Of a stretch of DNA of 64,000 nucleotides, positions 36,951 to 46,752 are shown piece by piece. Origin of the DNA: Mycobacterium basiliense. GTDB taxonomy: Bacteria; Actinomycetota; Actinomycetes; Mycobacteriales; Mycobacteriaceae. Positions within the stretch are counted from its first letter, which is position 1. Every line of letters begins with the position of its first letter. Location of the stretch: contig NZ_LR130759.1 of the NCBI RefSeq assembly GCF_900292015.1, positions 1,240,001-1,304,000 of the forward strand. Direction: 5' to 3'. The notes beneath the pieces were generated by a model. It did not search any database, was not told where the DNA came from, and saw only the letters and a program-made list of their open reading frames with translations. The position numbers were made by a program, and so were the translations under genes.

Positions 36951-38708
36951 GTGAGCAAGCCGATCAACGCACCGCGTGGCGAGCAGGCCGCGCCGACTGG
37001 TTCGCTGGGGCCTGAGCAGCGCGCGTTGGCCTGGGAGCGACTCGGCGCCGAGCAATTCGACGTCGTGGTCATCGGTGGTGGCGTGGTGGGCTCCGGATGT
37101 GCCCTCGATGCCGCCACCCGTGGTCTCAAGGTGGCGTTGGTCGAGGCCCGCGACTTGGCTTCGGGCACCTCAAGCCGCTCGTCGAAAATGTTCCACGGCG
37201 GGTTGCGCTATCTCGAGCAACTGGAATTCGGGCTGGTGCGCGAGGCGCTCTTCGAGCGCGAGCTGTCGCTGACCACCTTGGCGCCGCATCTGGTCAAACC
37301 GTTGCCGTTCCTGTTTCCGTTGACCAAGCGCTGGTGGGAACGCCCTTACATCGCCGCGGGCATCTTCCTCTATGACCGCCTGGGTGGCGCGAAATCGGTT
37401 CCGGCGCAAAAGCATTTGACCCGAGCGGGTGCATTGCGGCTAAGCCCCGGTCTCAAACGGAGTTCGTTGGTTGGCGGCATCCGCTACTACGACACCGTCG
37501 TCGATGACGCTCGCCACACCATGACGGTCGCGCGCACCGCGGCACACTACGGCGCCGTCGTGCGGTGCTCCACCCAAGTGGTGGCGCTGCTGCGCGAAGG
37601 TGACCGGGTGGTGGGTGTCAGCGTGCGCGACTCCGAGGACGGGTCGGTTGCCGACGTCCGCGGCCACGTCGTGGTGAACGCCACTGGAGTCTGGACCGAC
37701 GAGATTCAGGCGTTGTCCAAACAGCGCGGGCGATTTCAGGTGCGCGCGTCCAAGGGCGTGCACGTCGTGGTGCCTCGGGACCGGATCGTCAGCGACGTCG
37801 CGATGATCCTGCGCACCGAGAAGTCGGTGATGTTCATCATCCCGTGGGGCAGCCACTGGATTATCGGAACCACCGATACCGACTGGAATCTCGATCTGGC
37901 CCACCCGGCAGCCACCAAGGCCGATATCGATTACATCCTGGGAACCGTCAACGAGGTGCTGGCCACGCCGCTGACCCACGCCGATATCGACGGCGTATAC
38001 GCGGGCCTGCGCCCACTGCTGGCCGGGGAAAGTGACGATACCTCCAAACTGTCGCGGGAACACGCCGTGGCGGTGCCTGCGGCGGGCCTGGTGGCCATCG
38101 CCGGTGGCAAGTACACCACCTACCGGGTGATGGCCGCGGACGCGATCGACGCTGCCGTGCAGTTCATCCCGGCTCGGGTGGCGCCGTCAATCACCGAGAA
38201 GGTGAACCTGTTAGGTGCCGACGGCTACTTCGCGCTGGTCAACCAGGTAGAACACGTCGGCGAGCAGGTAAACCTGCATCCCTACCGGGTGCGGCATCTG
38301 CTCGACCGCTACGGTTCGCTGATCAACGAGGTGTTGGCGTTGGCGATCGACGATCCCGCCCTGCTGAGCCCCATCACGGAAGCACCCGGTTATCTGAAGG
38401 TGGAAGCCCTCTATTCGGCCGCGGCCGAGGGCGCCCTGCATCTGGAAGACATCCTGGCCCGCCGGATGCGGATCTCCATCGAATATTCGCATCGCGGTGT
38501 CGACTGCGCTCGCGAGGTTGCCGAGGTGGTGGCACCGGTGCTCGGGTGGACCACCAAGGACATCGAGCGAGAAGTCGCGAACTACAAGGCGCGGGTGGAG
38601 GCCGAGGTGCTGTCGCAGGCCCAGCCCGACGATGTCTCGGCGGATATGTTGCGGGCCAGCGCGCCCGAAGCGCGTGCCGAAATCCTTGAGCCGGTGCCGC
38701 TGAATTGA
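36951..38708 (+). CDS. glpD2: FAD-dependent glycerol-3-phosphate dehydrogenase GlpD2
   Basis: 585 residues from the GTG at 36951 with AGGAG about 10 bases upstream. It oxidises sn-glycerol 3-phosphate to dihydroxyacetone phosphate and feeds electrons to the quinone pool. Visible features are the FAD motif DVVVIGGGVVGSGCALDAATRG, GTSSRSSKMFHGGLRYLEQ and GTTDTDWNLD, with the C-terminal cap domain after residue 390. The order lpdA-glpD2 is as in M. tuberculosis. Confidence 0.96.
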   Translation: MSKPINAPRGEQAAPTGSLGPEQRALAWERLGAEQFDVVVIGGGVVGSGCALDAATRGLKVALVEARDLASGTSSRSSKMFHGGLRYLEQLEFGLVREALFERELSLTTLAPHLVKPLPFLFPLTKRWWERPYIAAGIFLYDRLGGAKSVPAQKHLTRAGALRLSPGLKRSSLVGGIRYYDTVVDDARHTMTVARTAAHYGAVVRCSTQVVALLREGDRVVGVSVRDSEDGSVADVRGHVVVNATGVWTDEIQALSKQRGRFQVRASKGVHVVVPRDRIVSDVAMILRTEKSVMFIIPWGSHWIIGTTDTDWNLDLAHPAATKADIDYILGTVNEVLATPLTHADIDGVYAGLRPLLAGESDDTSKLSREHAVAVPAAGLVAIAGGKYTTYRVMAADAIDAAVQFIPARVAPSITEKVNLLGADGYFALVNQVEHVGEQVNLHPYRVRHLLDRYGSLINEVLALAIDDPALLSPITEAPGYLKVEALYSAAAEGALHLEDILARRMRISIEYSHRGVDCAREVAEVVAPVLGWTTKDIEREVANYKARVEAEVLSQAQPDDVSADMLRASAPEARAEILEPVPLN

Positions 38709-38742
38709 CCGTGGCGATTTCGCCGCGTAGCCGGCCGGCGTC

Positions 38743-38925
38743 TTAGCAGCGCTCGGCGCCGGGAGCCATCATGGGCGCGTCTCGCTGCGCCGTGGCGGCC
38801 GTGCTCAACTTCGCTGTCACGGCCCGCGCTACCGCGCGCACCGCGCCGCGGGAGCGTGTGGAGAGGAGTTCCATGGCTTGCAGGCTCTTGCGCTGTTCGT
38901 AGATGCTTTTCGGAAGCGACACCAT
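38743..38925 (-). CDS. Possible small basic protein (60 aa)
   Basis: The only candidate gene in the 357 bases between glpD2 and the DUF5994 gene. The ATG at 38925 follows AAAGGAA by 4-5 bases, and the translation starts MVSLPKSIYEQRKSLQAMEL with a helical, basic middle. I do not recognise a family, so this could be chance coding. Confidence 0.35.
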   Translation of the reverse strand: MVSLPKSIYEQRKSLQAMELLSTRSRGAVRAVARAVTAKLSTAATAQRDAPMMAPGAERC

Positions 38926-39065
38926 CGGTTTCCTTTGATCGGAGGGTACGCCGCTGCTTTGCTAGCCTATCCGCCGGCGAAGTCGACCCTGAAATATGCG
39001 TGTCAACGTCAGATGAACAACTCCAGCTCAGTCGTAGCCGGGATGCGGGACGGCTGGCCGCCGAT

Positions 39066-39719
39066 TTACCGCAACAGGTGGCCGTTGCGCGCCGGTACGG
39101 TCGCGCGGTTGACCAGCGCGGGTGAAGTCCGGGATCGCATCATGCGGTTGCGGACGATGTGCTCGACCAGGATGGGGACGAACGTCTGTACGGGTGCCTC
39201 GACGAACTGGGCGGCCGCCTCCGCACACCAGCGCCTGATTTGCGCGGTTCGCTGCTCGTCCTGCATGCCCTCGTGGCCGGCCAGCTTGTCCGCGACGTCC
39301 GCGACGGAGCGCTCCACCAGGGAACGGGAGCGGCCGGAGGATACGACATCGGTATCGGTGCGGCCGCCCGCCTGATCCAGTGCCTGACGGCCGGTCTGGT
39401 CGCTGGTGTCGGGTGGGATGACGCTCAGGCTCAGATGGTGGCCGTCTCGGCCGATGAGGATTACGCTGGCCGGCTCGCCGCTGCTGAACCCCAGCAATTC
39501 AACGGTGTCACCGTTGATCTCGATCAGCGGCGGGGTGTCGTCCCAGCCGCTGTGGTGGTAGCCCACCATGGCGACGGGCCCCAGCCGTTCGGCTACTGAC
39601 GACACCAAACCCGGCAACTCGTCGGTCAGCCGCCGCGATCGCGGCCACCAGGCACCGTCGATGTGCTCGAGGGCAGGCCGAAATGGTTTGAGTTGCAACC
39701 GGATTTCGTTTTCCATCAC
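39066..39719 (-). CDS. DUF5994-family protein with C-terminal three-helix domain
   Basis: 217 residues. The N-terminal half shows the DUF5994 pattern: RLQLKPFRPALEHIDGAWWP, then SRRLTDELPGLVSSVAERLG, YHHSGWDD and LIEINGDTVELLGF. A second part (about 135-200; ERSVADVADKLAG, then CAEAAAQFVEAPVQTFVPIL) resembles the small three-helix dimerisation domain found alone in many mycobacterial proteins. The function is unknown. It is divergent from corA. M. tuberculosis has phoY1 at about this place instead, as I recall. Confidence 0.75.
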   Translation of the reverse strand: MMENEIRLQLKPFRPALEHIDGAWWPRSRRLTDELPGLVSSVAERLGPVAMVGYHHSGWDDTPPLIEINGDTVELLGFSSGEPASVILIGRDGHHLSLSVIPPDTSDQTGRQALDQAGGRTDTDVVSSGRSRSLVERSVADVADKLAGHEGMQDEQRTAQIRRWCAEAAAQFVEAPVQTFVPILVEHIVRNRMMRSRTSPALVNRATVPARNGHLLR

Positions 39720-39865
39720 ACCACCTGTCGACTGACTGCACGCATGGTACGGTCGCGACTGCCACCCCGTGATTCGAGAACCCCACGCGCGAGTGGCGGT
39801 TTTCCGAACATTTGGTTACGGGCGCCAGGGCGCCGCGGCCCGCCGTGGGCTGACAAGATGACCTC

Positions 39866-40861
39866 GTGCAAGTTGCGCCGAGTATCCAGGGTCGCGTGTG
39901 GCGGGCTGGAAAGCTGCAGGCCGATTTCGAGTTCGACAAGATATCTGACTACCTGGCTGAGGACGACGCCCTGGTGTGGGCGGATCTGTGCGATCCGGAC
40001 TACGACACCTTGTCCGACCTGGCGCACAAACTTCACCTCAACTCCTGGGCCGTGGAAGATGCGGTGGCGGCGGCGGAGCGCGTCAAGACCACCGCCTATC
40101 CGACGCACACTTTCCTCACCGTCTACGCCGTCGACATCGTCGCCCAGTCCGGCGATCCCCAGCCGATGTTGGCCATGCGGCGGATTTCGGCATTTGTGCT
40201 TGCCCAGGGGTTGATCACGGTGCGGTTGACTTCCGATTTCGACATCAGCGAAGTGACCCGGCGATGGCAGGCGATCGGCGGTCAACAGTACGGGGTCGCC
40301 GCACTGGTGCACGGATTGCTCGACGTCGTGGTGGACAGCCATTTCGCCGCCGTGGAAGCGCTCGACGACTGCATCGAAGCGATCGAAGACGATTTGTTCG
40401 ACAACAACTCGCCGAGGGGAAGCTTCCAGCGTCGAACTTTTTCGCTCCGCCGAGATCTGGTCAATTTGCGCCGTATCGCGTTGCCTATGCGGGAGGTCGT
40501 CAATTCCCTTCAACACCACCGTCTTCACGCGGAGGCCGCGCGTGAACTCGACCCGCTCTACGCCGACCTGTACGACCATGTGCTGCGGGTATCGGAATGG
40601 ACGGAATCGTTACGCGACATGATCGCAACCATTTTCGAGACCAACGTGTCCCTACAAGATGCGCGGCTCAACGCCGTGATGAAGAAGTTGACCGGTTGGG
40701 CGGCCATCATTGCGGTGCCAACCGCGATCACTGGCTTCTACGGTCAAAACGTCCCTTACCCGGGCTTCGGCAACATCGCGGGTTTCGTGACCAGTACCAG
40801 CGTGATTGCCATCTTGATGGCGGTGCTGTACGTGATGTTCCGGCGTCGCGACTGGCTTTGA
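39866..40861 (+). CDS. corA: CorA-family magnesium/divalent cation transporter
   Basis: 331 residues from a GTG at 39866. A long cytoplasmic alpha/beta and coiled domain (residues 1-260) is followed by two C-terminal membrane helices (about 270-290 and 303-325). The pore signature that is normally YGMN reads GFYGQNVPYPGF, a variant seen in actinobacterial CorA proteins. It would move Mg2+ or another divalent ion across the membrane as a pentamer. It stands alone downstream of a divergent DUF5994 gene. Confidence 0.9.
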   Translation: MQVAPSIQGRVWRAGKLQADFEFDKISDYLAEDDALVWADLCDPDYDTLSDLAHKLHLNSWAVEDAVAAAERVKTTAYPTHTFLTVYAVDIVAQSGDPQPMLAMRRISAFVLAQGLITVRLTSDFDISEVTRRWQAIGGQQYGVAALVHGLLDVVVDSHFAAVEALDDCIEAIEDDLFDNNSPRGSFQRRTFSLRRDLVNLRRIALPMREVVNSLQHHRLHAEAARELDPLYADLYDHVLRVSEWTESLRDMIATIFETNVSLQDARLNAVMKKLTGWAAIIAVPTAITGFYGQNVPYPGFGNIAGFVTSTSVIAILMAVLYVMFRRRDWL

Positions 40862-41391
40862 CGAGTCAACGCGGGCGGACCCCGGGCATACGATCGAACT
40901 TGTGTTCAAGCGATGGCCGTCCTGAATGTCGCGGCGTTGTCGAGGCTGATCTTCCCGATGGCACCGTGACCTGGACTTCACCTACTGGACGGCGCTACCG
41001 GACCGCACCGGCTGGGGCCGATCTCTTCGGCCGCGCATGCCGGCGTGCGCGACGCCGCCACCGGGCAAACGAAACAGGGCGCAGCGGCGATCCGCCCGTA
41101 TTGCGCGGGCCCGAGAGCACGAAATTGACGCACGAAAATTCCGAAATCGTATGCGGGACATGCTGTTTTCTCTCAAGGCGCATCCAGCATCAGTCCGTTC
41201 GGCACCTGGGTCAACCAACCCCGAGAGCCCGAAGAGTTACCGCCGGACTGGACTCCTGCGCAATCTGGCATCCCACCATGGCCCGATGACCCGCGGTTGC
41301 AGGTGCCGAAACTTTGTCGTTAGCGCCCCTAAATCTCCGCCGGTCGGTAATCTCCACCCGGCGACGTCGCCATCCGGCTAGGAGGATCGCA
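40862..41391. other. Intergenic region without recognisable gene
   Basis: 530 bases between corA and the pseudouridine synthase gene. Open frames here lack family resemblance. A clear AGGAGG ribosome site at 41380-41385 belongs to the downstream gene. Nothing else is identified. Confidence 0.5.
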
Positions 41392-42258
41392 TTGAAGCCC
41401 GCACCGCTCGGCGTTCGCGACGTGCTCGGGCCCGCCCGGGTGCGACTGCACGGCGGGTCGGTACTGGACGAGCTGACTGCGAGGTTTGGTGAGGCGGCCC
41501 GGGCCAAGGTGCTCGCCGGAGAAGTGGTCGCTGACGACGGAGCCGTCGTCGATACCGACACCGTGTCGGCCCCGGGCTCCTTTATCTATCTGCATCGCGA
41601 GCTACCGGACGAGGTTCCGGTGCCGTTTGACCTTCCGGTGCTCCATCAAGACGACGACATTGTCGTCGTCGACAAGCCGCACTTCTTGGCGACCATGCCG
41701 CGCGGGCGCCACGTCGTGCAGACCGCGCTGGTGCGGTTGCGCTGCGGGCTGGGTTTGCCTGAGCTGAGCCCGGCGCACCGGCTGGACCGCTTGACCGCCG
41801 GGGTGCTGCTGTTCACCACCCGGCGTGAGTTGCGGGGCAGATACCAAACGCTGTTCGCCAACGGGAAGGTGGGCAAGTCCTATCTGGCGCGGGCCGCGGT
41901 CGACCCGACGTTGGTGTCGCCCCGCATTGTCCGCAGTCGGATTGTGAAGCGCCGGGGCCACCTGCAGGCGGTGTGCGAGCCCGGTGAGTACAACGCGGAA
42001 ACCCTGGTGGAGCTGATCTCAGCGGACGGCTTGTATCGTCTGACCCCCCGCACCGGACGCACCCATCAACTGCGGGTGCACATGGCGTCATTGGGGCTAC
42101 CGATCATAGGAGATCCGTTGTACCCCAAAGTCATACCTGAGAATGACCAAGACCGTAGCGACTTCAGCATGCCGCTGAAACTGCTGGCGCAACGCATTGA
42201 GTTCACCGATCCGATCACCGGTCTACATCGCGAGTTCGTCAGCCATCGGAAGATATGA
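41392..42258 (+). CDS. RluA-family pseudouridine synthase (Rv3300c-like)
   Basis: 288 residues from a TTG at 41392, chosen because AGGAGG lies 6 bases upstream; an in-frame ATG at 41314 has no site. It isomerises uridine to pseudouridine in an unidentified RNA. The catalytic motif AHRLDRLTAGVLLF holds the essential Asp; VVDKPHFLATMPRG and TPRTGRTHQLRVHM are the other family motifs. The TTG start and overlap with atsB (ATGA) suggest a translationally coupled pair, as in M. tuberculosis Rv3300c-Rv3299c. Confidence 0.9.
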   Translation: MKPAPLGVRDVLGPARVRLHGGSVLDELTARFGEAARAKVLAGEVVADDGAVVDTDTVSAPGSFIYLHRELPDEVPVPFDLPVLHQDDDIVVVDKPHFLATMPRGRHVVQTALVRLRCGLGLPELSPAHRLDRLTAGVLLFTTRRELRGRYQTLFANGKVGKSYLARAAVDPTLVSPRIVRSRIVKRRGHLQAVCEPGEYNAETLVELISADGLYRLTPRTGRTHQLRVHMASLGLPIIGDPLYPKVIPENDQDRSDFSMPLKLLAQRIEFTDPITGLHREFVSHRKI

Positions 42259-45179
42259 GCGAACGGGGTGTCGTTGTGAGTGAAGAAAACACGCTGGTCA
42301 TCGTTGCCGGGTATCAGGATCTCGATACGGCCCGGCACGACTTCGAGAATCTGACCGGCCGGGCCAACGCCAAGACGCTGCCGTTGCACGGTGCGGCGTT
42401 GGTCGGCAAAGACGACGAGGGCAATCCCGTCTTGCTTGACACCGGCAATCGTCTCGGCCGGCGGGGCGCGGCATGGGGCGCCGGGGCGGGTCTGGCCGTC
42501 GGCTTGTTCTCACCGGCGTTGCTGGCGTCGGCTGCGGTCGGCGCGGCGGCGGGAGCGCTGGCGGGCACCTTCGCCCAACATCGGATAACAAGTGGGCTGG
42601 GCGACAAGATCGGACAAGCGATGGCGGCCGGAAGCGCGGTGATCATCGCCGTGACACCGGCGCCGGGCCGGTTGCCGGTGGAGCAGACATTGTCCGGTTC
42701 ACCGATGAAATCGGTTGCCGAGTTGAGCCGTTCGACATTGCGCAGCTTGGGTGCAGCGCTTCAGGAAGCGATGGGCAAGTTCAATCCGGATCGCACCAAA
42801 CTGCCGATACCGCAGCGTGGCTTCGGCGGCACCGTCGGCCGCACGTTGGACGAGTCGGTTGGTGACTGGACGATCGTCGCCGGTGCCAGCGCGCCAGACA
42901 ATGCGCCCAACGTGCTCATCGTACTCATCGATGACGCCGGGTTCGGCGGGCCGGATACCTTCGGCGGCGGCATCCGAACCCCAACGCTGTCCCGAGTGGC
43001 GCAGAATGGTCTGGCCTACAACCGCTTTCACCTCACCGCGATCTGCTCGCCGACCCGTGCGGCGCTGTTGACCGGCCGCAACCACCACCGGGTCGGGTTC
43101 GGATCGGTCTGCGAATTGCCGGGCCCCTTTCCGGGCTATTCGACGGTCAAACCCCGCAGTTGCGCCGCGCTGCCCCGAATCCTGCGTGACAACGGTTATG
43201 TGACTGGCGCTTTCGGCAAGTGGCATCTGACCCCGGACAACGTTCAAGGAGCGGCCGGACCGTTCGACAACTGGCCGGCGGGCTGGGGGTTCGACCATTT
43301 TTGGGGATTCCCCTCGGGTGCCGCGGGACAGTACGACCCGATCATCACCCAAGACAATTCCGTGATTGGCATACCGCAGGGACAAGACGGGAAGCCCTAC
43401 TTCTTTCCCGACGACCTCACCGACAAGGCCATCGAGTGGCTGCACACCGTGCGGGCCCAGAATGCCAGCAAGCCGTGGCTGCTGTATTACTCGACCGGTG
43501 CCACGCACGCGCCACACCACGTGTTCAAAGAGTGGGCCGACAAGTACCAGGGTCAATTCGACGAGGGCTGGGATGTATACCGGCAGAAAACGTTCGAGCG
43601 ACAGAAGCAGCTCGGTATCATTCCGTCCGACGCCGAGCTGACCGAGCGTCCCGACCTGTTCCCAGCCTGGGACAGCCTTTCAGAGACGCAGCAGAGGCTC
43701 TTTGCCCGGCAGATGGAGGTGTTCGCCGGGTTCTCGGAAAACGCGGACTGGAACGTGGGCCGGTTGCTGGACGCGATCGACGGTCTCGGTGAGTCGGACA
43801 ACACCCTGGTCTTCTACATCTGGGGTGACAACGGTGCCAGCATGGAGGGCACCATCACCGGTTCGTTCAACGAGATGACATTTCTTAATGGGCTGGACCT
43901 TGACGCCGACCGGCAACTGGAGCTCATCGAGCAATACGGTGGCATCGAGGCGCTCGGCGACGAGTTCACGGCACCGCATTTCGCGAGCGCGTGGGCACAT
44001 GCCAACAACACGCCGTTCCAGTGGGGCAAGCAGATGGCCAGCCACCTGGGCGGGACTCGGGACCCGATGGTGGTCTGCTGGCCGAGTCGGATCCCGCGGG
44101 AAGGCGGGGTTCGTAGCCAGTTCACCCACTGCATCGACATCACCCCAACGGTGTTGGCGGCCATCGGTCTACCGGAGCCGACCAGTGTCGACGGCGTCGA
44201 GCAGGAACCGATGGACGGGACGAGCTTCCTGCATACCTTCGACGACGCGGCGGCCGAGGAGCGTCATACGGTGCAGTACTTCGAAAACTTTGGCAGCCGC
44301 TCCATCTACCGGGACGGCTGGTGGGCGTGCGCCCGGCTGGACAAGGCGCCCTGGGATCTGTCTCCGCAGACCATGCAGCGCTTTGCGCCCGGGAACTACA
44401 ACCCGGACAATGACACCTGGGAGCTCTATTACCTACCCGATGACTTCTCTCAGGCCAGAAACGTTGCGGCCGAGCATCCGGAGAAACTCGCCGAACTCAT
44501 CGAGCTGTGGTGGCAGGAAGCCGAACGTAACCGGGTGCTGCCGCTATTGGGCGGGCTCGCGGTCATGTATGGCGACTTGCCGCCGTTGCCCACCACCACT
44601 CGGTTTGCCTTCCAGGGGGGCGTGCAGAACATCCAACGTGGCATGGTTCCACGCATTTTCGGACGCTCTTACGCGATCGAGGCGCGGTTGCACATCCCTG
44701 ACGGTGGTGCGCAGGGTGTGATCGTGGCCAATGCGGACTTTATGGGCGGGTTCGCGCTCTGGATCGACGACCAGCAGCGGCTGCACCACACCTATTCCTT
44801 CCTCGGCATCGAGACGTATCGACAGGTATCCACCGAACCAATCCCTAGCGGCGACGTGACTGTGCGGATGCTGTTCGACTCCGCGGCGCCCGTCATCGGT
44901 TCCGGGGGTCGGGTGACGCTGTGGGTCGACGACCGGTTGATCGGCGAGGGTGAGCTGCCCCAAACCGTGAGTTTGGCGTTCACCTCGTACGCCGGGCTCG
45001 ACGTCGGTCGCGACAACGGCCTCGTCGTGGACCGTGACTACGAAGACAAGGCGCCCTACGCGTTCACCGGCACCGTCAAGGAGGTCATCTTCGACCTCAA
45101 GCCGGTTGCGCCCGACGACGAGCAGGCGTTGCATGAGCACGCCTCGGTGCAAGCGGTCGGCCAGGGGGCCGCTGGCTAG
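42255..45179 (+). CDS. atsB: Arylsulfatase AtsB with N-terminal DUF1269-like segment
   Basis: 974 residues. The first 130 residues (LVIVAGYQDLDTARHDFENL, then a Gly/Ala-rich hydrophobic stretch) look like a DUF1269 membrane-associated domain. The sulfatase core starts near 215 (NVLIVLIDDAGFGG). Cys264 in ICSPTRAALLTGR is the residue converted to formylglycine, and GKWHLTP and the metal-binding acidic residues follow. It hydrolyses sulfate esters. M. tuberculosis AtsB (Rv3299c) has the same layout. This is the last gene of the conserved synteny block; the downstream island is unrelated. Confidence 0.93.
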   Translation: MSERGVVVSEENTLVIVAGYQDLDTARHDFENLTGRANAKTLPLHGAALVGKDDEGNPVLLDTGNRLGRRGAAWGAGAGLAVGLFSPALLASAAVGAAAGALAGTFAQHRITSGLGDKIGQAMAAGSAVIIAVTPAPGRLPVEQTLSGSPMKSVAELSRSTLRSLGAALQEAMGKFNPDRTKLPIPQRGFGGTVGRTLDESVGDWTIVAGASAPDNAPNVLIVLIDDAGFGGPDTFGGGIRTPTLSRVAQNGLAYNRFHLTAICSPTRAALLTGRNHHRVGFGSVCELPGPFPGYSTVKPRSCAALPRILRDNGYVTGAFGKWHLTPDNVQGAAGPFDNWPAGWGFDHFWGFPSGAAGQYDPIITQDNSVIGIPQGQDGKPYFFPDDLTDKAIEWLHTVRAQNASKPWLLYYSTGATHAPHHVFKEWADKYQGQFDEGWDVYRQKTFERQKQLGIIPSDAELTERPDLFPAWDSLSETQQRLFARQMEVFAGFSENADWNVGRLLDAIDGLGESDNTLVFYIWGDNGASMEGTITGSFNEMTFLNGLDLDADRQLELIEQYGGIEALGDEFTAPHFASAWAHANNTPFQWGKQMASHLGGTRDPMVVCWPSRIPREGGVRSQFTHCIDITPTVLAAIGLPEPTSVDGVEQEPMDGTSFLHTFDDAAAEERHTVQYFENFGSRSIYRDGWWACARLDKAPWDLSPQTMQRFAPGNYNPDNDTWELYYLPDDFSQARNVAAEHPEKLAELIELWWQEAERNRVLPLLGGLAVMYGDLPPLPTTTRFAFQGGVQNIQRGMVPRIFGRSYAIEARLHIPDGGAQGVIVANADFMGGFALWIDDQQRLHHTYSFLGIETYRQVSTEPIPSGDVTVRMLFDSAAPVIGSGGRVTLWVDDRLIGEGELPQTVSLAFTSYAGLDVGRDNGLVVDRDYEDKAPYAFTGTVKEVIFDLKPVAPDDEQALHEHASVQAVGQGAAG

Positions 45180-45184
45180 CAGAA

Positions 45185-45199
45185 TTAATTGGCAATTAA
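45185..45199. repeat. AT-rich inverted repeat TTAATT-GGC-AATTAA after atsB
   Basis: Perfect 6-bp arms with a 3-base spacer, 5 bases after the atsB stop codon and about 55 bp before the first GntR-type operator. It is too AT-rich for a typical mycobacterial terminator and may be a protein-binding site. Confidence 0.3.
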
Positions 45200-45239
45200 C
45201 TGGAGCCCCTTCAGCGAGTAATTGACCATGTTATGTTCG

Positions 45240-45252
45240 GATTGTTGACAAC
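45240..45252. promoter_or_regulatory. Operator copy 1 (ATTGTTGACAA) upstream of MHS symporter
   Basis: Core TTGT-TG-ACAA at 45242-45251, the same interrupted palindrome found in three other promoter regions of this island. It lies about 90 bp before the symporter start. The right arm ends in C instead of T, making this the least perfect copy. Confidence 0.7.
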
Positions 45253-45340
45253 ACTACAAACTGTCTCGGACCGTCTCGGAGTTTTCTCGACTATGCGCAG
45301 CCCTTAGCACACGTTGCGCTAATCAGACAGAAGGATCCCG

Positions 45341-46723
45341 ATGGGTACGCCCGATCACCCCACGCCGTCGACCGCAACGACCGATCCGCCGCCCGCCGTG
45401 TTGTGGAAGGCCGTCTCGGCGTCTGCCGTCGGCAACGCCACGGAGTGGTTCGACTACGGGATCTATGCGTTCGGCGTCACCTACATTTCGGCCGCCATCT
45501 TCCCCGGCGACACGCAGAGCGCCACCTTGTTGGCGTTGCTAACGTTCGCGCTGTCGTTTCTGGTCAGGCCGATTGGCGGCCTGGTGTGGGGCCCGCTCGG
45601 CGACCGGATCGGGCGTCGGCAGGTGCTGGCCTTCACTATCTTGCTGATGTCGGGCGCCACGCTGTGTGTCGCTCTGGTGCCGCCCTATGCCGCGATCGGA
45701 TTCTGGGCACCGGTGCTGATGGTGCTGTTGCGGATGATTCAGGGCTTTTCGACCGGGGGAGAATACGGCGGGGCCGCCACTTTCATGGCGGAATACGCGC
45801 CGTGCCGCAGGCGGGGTTTCTTCGGTAGCTTCCTGGAGTTCGGCACACTGGCCGGCTTCTCGCTTGGCGGGCTCTTGATGCTTGGGTTCTCGTTGGTGCT
45901 CAGCGCCGACCAGATGAACACCTGGGGTTGGCGGCTGCCGTTCCTGGTGGCCGCGCCGCTCGGCTTGGTCGGCCTCTACCTGCGGTCGCGGCTGGAAGAC
46001 ACCCCGATATTTCGTGAGTTGGCCGAGTCCGGTGAAAGAGAGGATCGCACCAGCACGCAATTCAAGGATCTCCTGATGGGTTACTGGGCGCCCATTCTGC
46101 GCCTGGGCGGTATGGTCGTCGCGCTCAACGTGGTGAATTACACGTTGCTGAGCTATATGCCGACTTACCTCGAGCAGTCCATCGGTCTGCCGTCCAGCAC
46201 GGCGCTGGTGGTACCGATCATCGGGATGCTCGCGATGATGGTATTCCTGCCGTTTGCCGGCGCCGCGTCGGATCGCTTTGGGCGCAAACCGATGTGGTGG
46301 ATTTCCCTGGTCGGTCTATTCGTGGCCGGCGTGCCGATGTTCACGTTAATGGGCACCAACGTGCTTGGGGCGGTGGTCGGATTCGCCGTTCTCGGTCTGC
46401 TGTATGTGCCGCAGCTGGCGACCATCTCGGCGACGTTCCCGGCCATGTTTCCCACCCATGTGCGCTACGCGGGGTTCGCCATCGCCTACAACGTGTCGAC
46501 GTCGATCTTCGGCGGCACCGCACCGGCGGTGAACGAGTGGCTCATCGAAAAAACCGGCGACAGTATCGTGCCCGCCTACTACATGATGGGCGCCTGCGTT
46601 GTCGGAGCGCTGGCCCTCGCGAATGTGCCCGAGACGACTCGGTGCCCGCTAAACGGCACCGAGACACCGGGTACTCCCGAGGCTCGCCCTGCGCTGGATT
46701 ACGTAAAGCGGTCCGCGGCGTGA
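45341..46723 (+). CDS. MFS transporter, metabolite:H+ symporter (MHS/ProP-like) family
   Basis: 460 residues with about twelve membrane helices. NATEWFDYGIYAFGVTYIS in helix 1, GPLGDRIGRRQVL between helices 2 and 3, IQGFSTGGEYGGAATFMAEY and AGAASDRFGRKPMWW are MHS-family signatures shared with ProP (proline/betaine/ectoine) and KgtP. The ATG at 45341 follows AGAAGGA. The operator at 45240-45252 ties it to the catabolic island, so it probably imports the island's substrate, perhaps a zwitterionic amino-acid derivative. Confidence 0.9.
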   Translation: MGTPDHPTPSTATTDPPPAVLWKAVSASAVGNATEWFDYGIYAFGVTYISAAIFPGDTQSATLLALLTFALSFLVRPIGGLVWGPLGDRIGRRQVLAFTILLMSGATLCVALVPPYAAIGFWAPVLMVLLRMIQGFSTGGEYGGAATFMAEYAPCRRRGFFGSFLEFGTLAGFSLGGLLMLGFSLVLSADQMNTWGWRLPFLVAAPLGLVGLYLRSRLEDTPIFRELAESGEREDRTSTQFKDLLMGYWAPILRLGGMVVALNVVNYTLLSYMPTYLEQSIGLPSSTALVVPIIGMLAMMVFLPFAGAASDRFGRKPMWWISLVGLFVAGVPMFTLMGTNVLGAVVGFAVLGLLYVPQLATISATFPAMFPTHVRYAGFAIAYNVSTSIFGGTAPAVNEWLIEKTGDSIVPAYYMMGACVVGALALANVPETTRCPLNGTETPGTPEARPALDYVKRSAA

Positions 46724-46752
46724 GGGCTTTCGGCGGCGCGGGCTAACCGAAC

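Noticed and set aside
40982..41381. Open frames between corA and the pseudouridine synthase gene
   Set aside because: No recognisable protein; I also looked for a phoY1 (PhoU-like) remnant and saw none.
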